In this document: in pieces, positions 25,101 through 35,645 of the stretch
How the letters are laid out: each line of letters opens with the position of its first letter
Position numbering within the stretch: position 1 is the first letter of the stretch
NCBI GenBank assembly: GCA_033026295.1
Contig: CM065188.1
Coordinates: forward strand, 15,944,854-16,008,853
Direction: 5' to 3'
From: Channa striata
Lineage: Eukaryota; Chordata; Actinopteri; Anabantiformes; Channidae
Length of the DNA stretch: 64,000 nt
Notes under the pieces: model-generated
Database searches by the model: none
The model's input: the letters and a program-made list of their open reading frames with translations, nothing else
Told to the model about the DNA's origin: nothing
Program-made: the position numbers and the translations under genes

Positions 25101-25225
25101 AGAATCAATGCAAAGTCTCGCAAAGTCATAAAAATATAATTAGCGGCAGTTTTGTGCTGAAAGGAAATTCCAATATAAAAGTTAGATGTGTTAGTTGTTA
25201 CCTTGAAGTCTTCAGAGTCATTCAT
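22112..25225 (-). CDS. lgsn: Lengsin (glutamine-synthetase-like lens protein), four exons, 693 aa
   Basis: Lengsin is a lens-enriched member of the class I glutamine synthetase superfamily with no known synthetase activity; a structural role in lens fibre cells has been proposed. Exons in transcript order are 25225-25202, 25018-24319, 23754-23591 and 23305-22112. All phases close. The first encodes only MNDSEDFK. The second encodes about 233 residues of low-complexity Gly/Ser/Pro-rich sequence with one helix-like stretch (MEELKNILRESPLLNIRERD). The GS-like part starts at FVRFEATDLHGVSRSK. It continues through MPRSYLELTL, SCLMSPGLGC, IKCHGGRETHIDNKLGSAMA and ANPYVVLAATVAAGLDG to NKCLEYFI, closely following mammalian LGSN. 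The canonical GS arginine-containing segment before ANPY is altered, consistent with lost catalysis. At 693 aa it is longer than the remembered human protein (about 509 aa), all by the N-terminal exon. Its donor (GTTGGT) is weak. Confidence 0.93.
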
Positions 25226-25308
25226 GTCTTTGATTGTACTCTTTCATGAAAAGGGATTTGGAAATTTGATAGCCCTCATATGAAGGCAGAGCTTCACTCG
25301 CACATTAA

Positions 25309-25316
25309 TTTTTATA
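25309..25316 (-). promoter_or_regulatory. lgsn: TATA box of lgsn
   Basis: TATAAAAA on the minus strand, about 85 nt upstream of the ATG at 25225. This places a transcription start near 25280 and a leader of about 55 nt. A TATA promoter suits a tissue-restricted lens gene. Confidence 0.55.
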
Positions 25317-25904
25317 GACAATTGATAACAATGGTGACTGATTAGAAATTTCTCTCAGCCCCCAGCGCCAGCAGGAGACCGGCTGGAAACTGGCACCGGC
25401 CAGCTGCTGGTAGACCCTGAACCGCGGACGCTGCGAGCTCATTGGCTGTCGGTGAGGACAATTCAGAGTCGCTTTTGTGTCAGCGCAGAGTAAAACTGGC
25501 GAGCTCAGCAGGTCTGTTTGTGCTTCCAGAAAGATATGGGAGCAAAAGTATTTATTCCCCCAGACAAAGGCTGCTGTCAGTGATTGTGTTGGCACTAAAC
25601 AGTGAAATCATCACACACGAGGAGGCATCTGAACATTAATGCTTCATTTTTTACAGGCTTTGGTATTGATATAAACATCCTACTATTCCCCTTCTGAAAA
25701 AGATAAAAACGTGTTGTTCACAACATGATTTTACCACCAGGTTCATTTAGAAGTTGCAGAATTTAAGGGACGTCTTCACTGATATTGAACTCGGTCCTTT
25801 TGGTTCTAGCTTGGGTAGTATGTGTTCATAAATGCAATTAAACTTCCTGTTAGCTTCCCTATATCAAAATATCTCTCTTGTGCGAGCTGAAAAATGACTC
25901 CATA

Positions 25905-26065
25905 TGACATCGCTTGGAAGAACCTTTAGTTCAGGTTACGTCATCTTGTTACTCACTCTATGGGCTTTGTGATCAGGGTCAATCGGTTTTTGCAGATCTC
26001 CCCCAGATGACATCATCTGAACTCCTAATGATGGAAAAACTCTTCCGTGCGATGTCATCTGGAGG
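25905..26065 (+). repeat. Dispersed repeat C, copy 1
   Basis: Contains AGATGACATCATCTGAACTC and CTCACTCTATGG blocks in the same order as 33190-33300. A GATGTCATCTGGAGGAG segment downstream is complementary to an AGATGACATCATC core, so the unit has internal palindromic character. Confidence 0.55.
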
Positions 26066-27589
26066 AGTTTTTCAGCTAAACTTTCAGAAACAAGTTTAAA
26101 AGCATTAACGTACATTCGTACCCTAAACTAAAGCCCCAGCAGCTTCAGTCTATTGAGGCACCACAGCAGTTTTATCATGATGTGATAATGTGATATGTCA
26201 TGTGAAATATCACAAAAACTAGTCAGACCTTTACCTCCCACTCCTGGATATGACACAGAGCGGGCGAGCTGCACCTATCACATGCAATATCCTTTTGTCA
26301 AGCACTATTATTATTGTTCTGCTACTACTTTTACCACAAGTCAGGGTCTGGTGCTTACGTGACTCAACTCTGACGTCCACAGTAATGACTTGAGAATTAA
26401 ACATCAAATGACCTGGGAAAGTGAACTTAATGAGGACTCCGAGATCAGCTTCCCGTCGCCTCCGCATTAGCGTTAATGTGCTTGTTAATGGTGTAGACGT
26501 GTTCCTAAATGAGGGCTACATCCACAAACTGATAAAGGTTCATCTCACCCAAATCACAAAAGAAAAACGCTCCATGTGAATTAAAGGATACGCAGATAGT
26601 TAAAGTCACATTTTGAAGTGTTGGGTTACATGATAATGGATGTGAGGCATGTATCTACAGACAGAGGCAATAAATCTGAAATATTTTGCAGTTGTCACGT
26701 TTCAATGTTTTTCTAACTACTGATGATAACACCAGCCTAACAAAAGTTGAATATTTGAGAGTACAAGAATATGCTTAAATGTAAAGCGCCTCCCTTTGTC
26801 CTTTAATAGCAGCAGGAGCTGAGGTTGCGTGGACCCACTGACCCACGTTATCCCAGCAGGATTTGACAGTCAGCCCTCGTTGGCCTTTAAGTAGTTCTTG
26901 CAAAGCTGTGAGGTGTGTGCGTGGTAATTATCCGAACAAATCCTTCTTCACACAGATACAAAGGGAACAGCATGCCTCTAGAGAACAGAGTGTTTTTGTC
27001 GCTGATTCAGTGCAGATGTCCGACTCCAGCGTAGTTAAAACACCTGCAGACCTGAATGTTCCCACCACATTTCACACGTTGGTTTGACACGCTGCGTTAT
27101 CTCTCTCCGGCCTCCTACACTGGATTCACCCGTAAACAGGAGGCGACTCCTGAGATCTGATGTGAAGTGCTGGTCTATTTTAACCCACCTCGTTTGCCCT
27201 CAGGGGAAGTTTAAATAAGGCTCCTCGGGGGCTAAACCGCCTTTTTATGGCACTAGTTTTGCTGGTTGGAGTCTTTCTTTCTCTCTGTGAACAAATCTCA
27301 GTGTGTCGGTCTTTTAATGGTGTGGTCACTTTCGGAGCTCACACTGTGATTTTACACTTTGACGTCTGATCATTTATCTCTGGTGCCGTGTTTGCCCCTA
27401 TCACAAGGCTGCTTAGTCAGCAGTGTTCTGCTGGAGACTTGATGCCCAGATGAACAGTGACAGGAACAATCCTAAGACGAGCCTGTTAAACATATGCTGA
27501 GATCAGTTCACAGACTTGCGTTTCAGGGTTTATCTTGTTTAATATTTTTCAGAATCATCAGAGATTCACAATTATGTGGCGGTCGTCCA

Positions 27590-27790
27590 CCAATCCTACA
27601 GTTGTTGGTTTGTTCCCGGGCTCATCTGGTCACATGTCCAAGTGTCCTTGAGCAAGACACTGAACCCCCACTTACTTGCTCATGGTGAGCGCCGGCCAGC
27701 TGCATAGCAGCTGTGTGTGTGATTGTGAACGTGAACGGGTGTTCTAGTGTGACCCAGACCCAGTATCGAGTACCAACAGGTACATAAGCG
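27590..27790 (+). repeat. Fragment of a common fish short repeat
   Basis: Contains AAGTGTCCTTGAGCAAGACA followed by CTGAACCCCCACTT and a GTGTGTGTGATTGTGAACG stretch, a signature seen many times in teleost genomes. It is related to the fragments at 50985-51072 and 58605-58745. Confidence 0.6.
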
Positions 27791-29121
27791 CCGTGTCAGT
27801 GCAGGCCATGAGCGTGATTACCCATTTCATATTATCTTCATCACAGTAAACATTTGATTGGCCAAAGTAAATGCAGACTCATCTCCACCCTTTAGCTGGA
27901 CTAAACAGTTTGTGTCGTCCAGTGTGTGAATCCTTCTGGACAGTCCTGATGTTTTGTGTCCACGTGTGGTGAAGGGGCAGCCGGGCTCGGCACTCACCAC
28001 CTGACCGGTGCAGCACGGAGGCAGAGAAATGTCTGGACATAACACCTCATGTTTTCAGGGTGGGGTTTCAGGAGCTCTGTCAAGCTAGAGACAATTGAAT
28101 TTCAGCAGCACCGGGCTTCTCTTCAAAATAGAGGTAAAGGAGTGATGAAACACTTACAAGGGTTACAGTCAGCAAAACCGACTAAACACTTATTGAATCC
28201 ACTCAAGTCAACTTGGATCCATCCTGCATTTAAACATTTAAAACATGAAATAGTGAAATCGTTGTGGAAACATTTATAAGATGTTGACTCACGGCTGATG
28301 ACTCTCATGTCTGATATCTGACAAAAGTAAATTAGTTTGAATATAAGTCAAGTCGAAAATAGTAGACTGTGTTTGAGCCTCACCAATGGTCACGCGTGTA
28401 AGTTCACATGTGGACAGATGTGTGTCAGCAAGACACTAAGAGCATCGTCATGAAATGAGACTCAGGGACACAATCCCCCCACCCTGAGAAGCAGGGGGCT
28501 CATTCTTCCAGGCCTGCTGGTGGGTTCACCCTGTCCAGTGTGGGATTAGTGGGTGAAGCAGCAGGAGGAGGAGTTCCATTAGGAAAAGACTTTAGTGAAC
28601 GCAGAGGGAAACTCAACTTTATGTTTGAAGAGGAACACACTGAACCAAAAAATGAATTTAAATGAAAATACATGTGTGCTTTATTTGACAGCTATAGGTG
28701 GGGACTGGATTTAAATATAATTCACTAATAAATTATGCTGTGTTTAACACCAAATTAGACTGACCAGTTTGCTTCTATTAATTTCCTCTAATTCTTTAAA
28801 TGATTTACATTTGAAGTTTTGTTTGCTGCACAAATGTGCAAATAGTGATTTATTGGAAATAAATGATGTTCATCCTTTTATGTTTAGGTTCACTCTCCTG
28901 TAGCTCCCGACACTGGCCATTTATTGCTACTGACTAAAGGGGGAATTTCTGGAGAAATTAAATGAAAGTTATTTGCAGTGGATTCTCAGATTTAGGTTTT
29001 CTGGGCTGTTTTGAATCTTTTAGGTAATTTGCAGAAACCTGATTTACGAGGCACACGTGGAACATAGTGCATGTTATCAGCAGCATATGAATAAGTCTGG
29101 ATAATTCTGGATTTCTCTTCC

Positions 29122-29374
29122 ATGTGTGACTCCGCGGCTTGTTCTCCGCTCAGACTCCCCAGAAGCGGCGCGTTTTATTTTGAAAGGCGTGGCAGGAAGT
29201 TCCCGTCCCGCTCCTCTCGGCTCGGCAGCGTCGCCCTAAAAGATCAGGAGACGTCGGCTCCGCTCGGAGAACCAGCCCGGGACTGTATGGTGGAGAGCCG
29301 TGTACCGTCTTTACCTTTTTCTGGGGGCCGGCTGTATGATTAAGCTACAATCTTCAATGAGTAAGCATATCCCA
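29122..29374 (+). promoter_or_regulatory. ptp4a1: ptp4a1 GC-rich promoter region and probable noncoding first exon
   Basis: GC and CpG content rise sharply from about 29130 and stay high to about 30150, typical of a housekeeping promoter. The probable first exon ends at 29374 before a consensus GTAAGT donor. It may contain a short upstream ORF starting at 29287. A 20-nt T run at about 29567-29586 lies just downstream. Long ORFs on both strands here (29553-30309) look like GC-rich chance frames. Confidence 0.55.
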
Positions 29375-30997
29375 GTAAGTACCGACGGCGCGGCGCCCAT
29401 TTTGTCTCGGCTCGTCCTGCCGCTGCTGGAAATCGCACCGCGGCCATCCGGCCTTCGATGAAATCACGGCCTGCTCCGCTCCGGCGCCGAGTGGGTCGAG
29501 CCTTTCACGCTCGGCCTCGCGCGGAGTCTCCGGATCTCCCCGGTCCCGGTTTGTGGTCGGTTCGGGTTTTTTTTTTTTTTTTTTTTGGGTGTTTCTGGTT
29601 TCGGGTTTTGTGTCGCGTTCGTCGTGGTTCGCGGGCGGCGGCACGACGCGCCGCACGAGCCGGTTTAAGCCGGTCACTCGAAGTTTCTGCCGGATAAAAT
29701 CAGTGTGTTTTTGCGTTAAAAACGTCGGAAATGCAGGTGGCGATTTGTCGGCGCGTCCCGCCCCGGAGCAGCTGGAAGAGCCTCAACGAGGCGTCGTGAG
29801 GTTCGTCGCAGCCGCCGCGCCAGCGTCCGCAGGCCTCGAACGCCGAATGATGGCGCCGAACCTGCGCTCACACAAAGGAGGCTGCACGCAGCAGCGCGGC
29901 GCCGGCTCGCCCTGCCGGGTCGGCTCGTCGCCCCCCGCGTCCGCTGCGACGGTTCACGCCAAATGCCGGAGAAGTGACGGCGGCGGTAACGGGACCCTCG
30001 GGTCACACGCGCTGGCTCGCGGGGGGCTGCGGGGCTGGGACGCCGCGCGGGACTCGGAGCCCTGCCGCAGATGACACGCGCGTTCTTTGTGCGGCAGCGG
30101 CGGGGACGATCGAGGCACGTCCGCGTCCGTGTGTCCGTCCTCCGCTGACGGACGGATCGTCCACATGATTCCGTCCTCCACACCTGCACCGTGGAAATGA
30201 AAGGACGGCACGAGTTGTCATGAAAGGGAAACGAGCCTGTGCTTTGTTGTAAGGGAACAGGCTTTATTGCTTTATTGCTGATGAAAAATCTCTGAATCCA
30301 TCTGAACATATTCGCTGACGTTTATTCTGCGTGTGATGACCGTGTCACAGCCGACGTCGGGTGTGACGGGACAGACGAATGAGAAAAGTACGAACCTCAA
30401 ACGTTAGAGCCGGAAGCAGCTTTGCAAAAAAAATATCATTTCTAATGTTTTCGATTCTGAATTTGTACGTAAAATGTTGGTTTAATGACAAATGTCCGTC
30501 AGTAGTAACGAGTCTGACCTGTTGGAGAACATTATAGTCAACTAATGATGAAAGTATTTTTGGTTAATACATTTTAAAAAATTAAAGCCGTAACCACTGA
30601 ATTCTCTAAAGTAAATGTTAAGCTTTTTTGAATTCCTTTTTTTTTCTCTTTTTAAAACTCCTCAACGACACTAAGCCTAATATCCTGAGCTTTGGGGAGA
30701 TGAAAGTGGCCATTTATAGACCAGGCGTTTTACTGAAATTGTGCGTTTCACTGCCCAACAGTTGTGGTCATGTTGGACCAGACCAGCGTTGCAATCGAAG
30801 CCCGTTATCTGTGGGAACCAGAGAAACGCAGCAACGAATAACCAAAACTCTGCGCTGAAAGTACACGCCACACATCCCCGGTGCCTGTTGCTTCGCGTTT
30901 CCATACCGACGAGCCCCAAAACTCAGCAGAAGACTTGAGTATGTGTAAACGGTTCTGTTAACGCCGCTTCTCCCTTCTTTCCCTGTGTGTCCTGCAG

Positions 30998-31538
30998 CAG
31001 TTCTGTGGTGTTCTGGGTCACACATTTATGGAGTTTCTGAAGGGCAGTGGGGACTACTGCCAGGCTCAGCACGCTGCCTATGCAGACGAGTGAACAGCCA
31101 AACTTGCCATCAATCCGACGCACTTGAGCCACAGGAGGAACCCGGAAGGTTGGCAGGACCGGGACGCCTCCCAGAACCAGCGACAACTCGGCCTGGATGG
31201 GGTAACTCCACCCGCTGCACACTGCCCTTGTCGGCTTCCGCCTGGCCAGAATCAAGGTGGAACCAGCCTTGTTTTTTTCTTCCTTTACTTTTGTTTTGTT
31301 CAAAAGAAGAAGGTTTTGAGTTGCATTTCTGATCGTCCGCCCTTTTTTTGGTCGCCCCAAATTCCCCATTTGCCTGTCGCAGCCTTCATTTTGTGTATTT
31401 GACACCTTGCCAACCTCAAAGAAGAGCGGAGGATTTTTGTTTCTGGGTCTCTAGGAGCTTTGTGTTTGACATTCCCTCCGAGTTTAACTGTTTACATTAG
31501 TGTTTTTACTCTGTGGATTTTTTTGTTACGTTGTCACA
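30998..31538 (+). promoter_or_regulatory. ptp4a1: ptp4a1 5' UTR exon with two upstream ATGs
   Basis: The acceptor CCTGCAG ends at 30997. The 541-nt leader up to the ATG has only two ATGs: a 21-codon uORF at 31028 and a two-codon uORF (ATG GGG TAA) at 31197. For about 540 nt, so few ATGs suggests selection against others. The 5' UTRs of PRL phosphatases are known to be long and translationally controlled. Confidence 0.6.
31028..31093 (+). CDS. Upstream ORF in ptp4a1 leader, 21 codons
   Basis: ATG with G at +4, then 20 more codons and TGA, encoding a peptide beginning MEFLKGSGDYCQAQ and ending AYADE. It lies 445 nt upstream of the main ATG, with no frame overlap. From memory, a conserved magnesium-sensitive uORF represses PRL-1/PRL-2 translation in mammals; this is the obvious counterpart by position. 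I cannot verify peptide identity here. Confidence 0.55.
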   Translation: MEFLKGSGDYCQAQHAAYADE

Positions 31539-34500
31539 ATGGCTCGTATGAACAGGCCCGCCCCCGTGGAGATCACCTACAAAAACATGAGGTTCCTCAT
31601 CACTCACAATCCTACCAATGCCACCCTGAACAAGTTTATTGAGGTGAGCGCCGTGTCCTTGGTAAAAGTTTACATGTATTCAGCCAGGTCTTTAGGGAGC
31701 CAGCAGTTTGAGTAGTTTGTTTCTAGATCAGTGCTCGCATGTGAGACGCACAAGGACAAAGATAACGTGTTGATGTTTTGGAGATGATACGAACCAAATG
31801 GTTCAACTTATGAGAAAGTTAAGTTACAGGTTTAGAACTGCTGATATGTATTTTTCCTCCCCGGACTTTTCGGGGAGCTGCCGTTTTGTTTCTTCTAATA
31901 GTTTGATGTGTCTTTGCAGGAACTGAAAAAATATGGCGTTACCACCGTGGTGAGAGTTTGTGAGGCCACCTATGATGCCACTCTGGTGGTGAAGGAGGGA
32001 ATCCAGGTTTTGGTGAGCTCAAACTTTTAAATCCTTCAACTCTCTAATTTCCAAATATGCATATGCTAGTTTTGTCGCAGCATTATTAAGCTTCAACTGG
32101 ATGGTTGGTTGTTTTTTTCTTGTCTTGGCTAACTTGCTCTTTCAGACTAAAACTCTGCTGCGTGACGTCCACTTTTACCAGTTAATCTGTCAATGTGTGT
32201 TTTCACTTTAATGATTAGTCTATAAAGCAATAAGTAATAAATTTATGTCATTTATGTTGCTGTGAAACAGACAAAAGCAGCAAATCTTCACATTTGAGAC
32301 GCTGAAAAGCTCAAGCCGCTGCTGACCATTGACTTTCTCAGCATTTATTAAATAATGTCTGGCTGTAGCTTTTCACCTGGAGAGCGAGTAGCACTGCACC
32401 ATTTTGTACTTGGATTCACTTTCTAATGCAAAGCCAAAAACCTATTGGTATTTTACATGAACCTGCTCTTTATCGCAGCGCTGTGTGCGAGAGAAACACC
32501 TCCACTACGACAGCATTTGTCTTTTCCTGCAGCTGCTTCAGCCCTTTGTTTTTTGCTCCTGTGTCCGTGACGTCATTTCCCTCGTTGTCACTCTTCTTCC
32601 TCAGGATTGGCCCTTCGACGATGGTGCTCCTCCCTCCAACCAGATCGTGGATGATTGGCTGGACCTGCTGAAGCTGAAGTTCAGGGAGGAGCCTGGCTGC
32701 TGCATCGCTGTCCACTGTGTGGCAGGACTGGGAAGGTGAGCACTCGACAAAGACTCCCGCTTTAAGTTCTCATCACAAAAGAGACGCGTTGATGTGTATA
32801 GAGCTGTCACTCCCTTCTGTTTGCCGTAAATTTGGTTTTTGGATTTTGTTTGGGTGGGGCCTTCAGTGGATTAAAATCATAGTGTATTCATCAAAAATAA
32901 GAACTGATCATCACTGTTGATACCGTTGCATTTTCCTAGCATAAAATAGTAATAGTTGGTTAAGTCATTCCTTATTGTTTCATTCTGTGTGGAGCCACTG
33001 GTTCCCATGAGCCCCAGCGTGGACATTAAAGGGCAACTTCACTGATGATCCACTTGCTTCCTGTGGCTCCTGTTTGGGAACTAGATGTGTATGAATGTCA
33101 CCTTTTCCTGATTTCCCTACATTATGACATCTTAATACTTCTAGCTGGGAAACGCCTCCAGATGACATCATCCGGAGCAGTGTTTCTATTCAGATGATCC
33201 TGTTGCTCATTCTATGGAGGTTGTAGTCTTGGTCCATCTGCTGCTCAGAACCCTTCCGGATCACGTCATGTGAACTTCTAATGGTGAAAGTCTTTGGTTA
33301 GAAACGAATCAATTTAGCATAGGGGGGCAGAAAGGAGGCCTAAAAGAATTAATATGTGGGAGAAAATGTAAACGTGTTTGGTCTGGAAACATAAAAGGGC
33401 AAAGCAGTGAGCATATGGGTTTTGTGATTCACGAGTCATGGCATCATTCATATTTTTTTGTGTGTGGATGTTTTATTTAATCTAAACGATCTGCTGAACA
33501 AGCTCTGAGTCTTCTGCTCATAAACTGTGATTCAAAAATAACTCAAACTCCTTACACTCTTAATCTGCTAGAGTCCTTTCAGATGTTCACTCTGTTTTAA
33601 AGCCTTTAATTTCTTGTGGTCTGTCACAAACATCAAGGTTGAAGCTTTTGGTTCGAAATTAAACTGAATAGAGAAGTGTTTCAGACAGTGGATAAAAATA
33701 GCCGATAGCAGTGAAAATGTCAGCTTTGAATAACTTGTTCTTGTACTTTGTGTTCTCTCCTGCAGAGCTCCTGTTCTGGTCGCGCTCGCCTTGATAGAAT
33801 GTGGGATGAAATATGAAGATGCTGTCCAGTTCATTCGACAGTAAGTTCCCATGACAAGCCTGCAGATATGCTGAGATATGAAGCTTGTGTTTTCTTTAAA
33901 AATCTGATCCAGGCTCCTGCTGTCACAGTGAAAAAAACATGTATACTGGGATTGTTTTTTAAGCTTATCTCAGGATGAGATAGATCAACTTTTTGTGCAT
34001 CATGTTTCCTTAGGCTGTTGTGTGTTGCACAGAGAAGGTCTGGATAAATCATAACCTAGAAATAGCTGGATTATCAGATGGTCAGATGAGTGACTCAGTA
34101 GGATGATGGGAGTCATTTAAAGTGGGGAGGCGTCATTGCTTTAAATGTTTACAGGTGGGATGTGTTCGCTTTGAAATTGCTGTATATTCATTGAAAGTCT
34201 TATGATTTATGAGTATTGTGATTTAGTAATTCATCTTGCGATGCTGAAGGTACAGCCAGCATGTTTCACACATGTCAGAAATAGCCAATGTGCAGCATTC
34301 ACATTATGTTTTTAGTCGTAAGATACCTCAGGTGCAAGTAAATGACTTTGAGTCAATGGCCCAGGAGCTGGTCTTCCAGCTTTTCCCTGAGTTTAAATTT
34401 AAAATTAAAATCTACATGGATAAACTAGATTCCTACATGTAAAATTCTAAACTGCTTCTTCCAGGAAGCGTCGGGGAGCATTTAACAGCAAGCAGCTGTT

Positions 34501-34582
34501 CTATCTGGAGAAGTATCGTCCAAAGATGCGCCTGCGCTTCAAAGATTCCAATGGCCATCGGAACAACTGCTGCATCCAGTAG
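31539..34582 (+). CDS. ptp4a1: Protein tyrosine phosphatase type IVA 1 (PRL-1), 173 aa
   Basis: Prenylated dual-specificity phosphatase family that acts at endosomes and the plasma membrane and binds CNNM magnesium transporters. Coding exons are 31539-31643, 31920-32012, 32605-32735, 33766-33840 and 34465-34582, and phases close to exactly 173 aa, the family length. Visible motifs: WPFDDGAPP with general acid Asp72, the P-loop HCVAGLGR with catalytic Cys104 (codon at 32716) and its Arg split across the 32735/33766 junction, a C-terminal basic stretch ([11 protein letters not shown]), and a CCIQ prenylation box. [10 protein letters not shown] and the MARMNRPAP start mark PTP4A1 rather than PTP4A2 (CCVQ) or PTP4A3 (CCVM). 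Introns 3 and 4 carry the repeat copies listed separately; nothing was seen in intron 2 (32013-32604). Confidence 0.97.
33140..33300 (+). repeat. Dispersed repeat C, copy 2
   Basis: Contains CCAGATGACATCATCCGGAG, then CTCATTCTATGGAGG, then GTGAACTTCTAATGGTGAAAG. These blocks match 25905-26065 in order. It lies in ptp4a1 intron 3. Confidence 0.55.
34010..34215 (+). repeat. Dispersed repeat B, copy 1
   Basis: Shares GTGTTGCA...GGTCTGGATAA.TCATAACC, TAGAAATAGCTG, GAGTGACTCAGT and GCTTTAA.TGTTTACAG with 36590-36785, in the same order. It lies in the last ptp4a1 intron. Confidence 0.75.
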
Positions 34583-35645
34583 AGCCAAACGCTGAGCCAC
34601 GCCATCCTGCCCCACCGGTTCACCACGGAGTTCAGTTCAGCCTCGCTAGCTTATGGCCGGGCAGGCTTTTCTTAATCATTGTGTTAAAGTATCTTTATTT
34701 GGGAAACCATGCCTGGTTCTTCAACTGTCCCCCTCCCTCTTCGGGTTCAAAAGCAAGTGTCCAAAAAAATGAAAAGAAAAACCGAGAGTTGTGTGAACTG
34801 GAATCGTAGTGTTTCCTCTTCATGTGCCCGAGAAAAAAAAAGTAAACCTTTAGGAAGGGCAGTGCTGAGTTGTGTATCGTTGTAAGATGTTGGATTAATC
34901 ATTTTTCTGCAAACACATCCCAAAGATTTTGATTGGCTGGTGTGTTTACTTTGCCTGAGAATATTCTAAACAAAAAAAAAGTCACTTATAATTTCATGTA
35001 AGCTACTGTCCCGTTCAATTTTGGAATTCCTGACTAGACTGACTAGAAAGAGGTATGCCTTCCTTCAAATCAGATGGTTCATCCATAAATGCCTTACAAT
35101 CGAAGTGGAACAAAGGCAATTTAGGCGGGAGCCGACTCCCTCTGGCATTTGGAAAAGGTGTTCCATTTTTCTACTCGGAACAAAAACAAAAATCGTTGCC
35201 TTTGTATTGTGCAGGAAGTCTTACACACACTTAAGTCCTCAGTAACTATTTTCTAATATAAAAAGCTTAATTGTTGCAATATTTGTCAGTTAAGTCTAGG
35301 AACTCGTATTTTTCATTTCCCTATCAAACCTTCGGTTTACTAATTAACTGCCATGTCCACAATGTGATTTTATTTTAATTTTTTTTATTTTTCTGTATTT
35401 TTGATTCTTGCTTCAAACTGGACTTCCAATGTCTGCGATATTTTGTAAGCCTTTTTTTTTTTTTCTTTTCTCCTTTTCTTTTGTTGTCCGTAACTTAAGA
35501 CTTGGATACTTGATGATTTTATGTATTTGAAAATGTGTACTATTATTAGGTTGGCTATTTATACTATCAATGGATGTGTGATTTAGTACCGTGAGTGACA
35601 AAGTTGTACCTGTTCACCAACTTGTGAGAGTACATTAAAGGATAC
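34583..35645 (+). other. ptp4a1: ptp4a1 3' UTR
   Basis: About 1 kb of AU-rich sequence after the TAG, ending near an ATTAAA at 35634. Several poly-T tracts (for example 35450-35465) and no further coding potential are visible. Confidence 0.6.

Larger units (their letters stand above)
25317..29100. other. Intergenic region between lgsn and ptp4a1 (divergent)
   Basis: No coding exon with splice support was found on either strand. It holds a copy of repeat C (25905-26065) and a fish repeat fragment (27590-27790). The rest is AT-leaning unique sequence with only short chance ORFs. Confidence 0.6.

Noticed and set aside
29553..30309. 173-aa (+) and 197-aa (-) ORFs downstream of the ptp4a1 first exon
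   Set aside because: Located in a CpG-rich region where stop codons are rare. Low-complexity Arg/Pro/Ala composition, no splice or family support.
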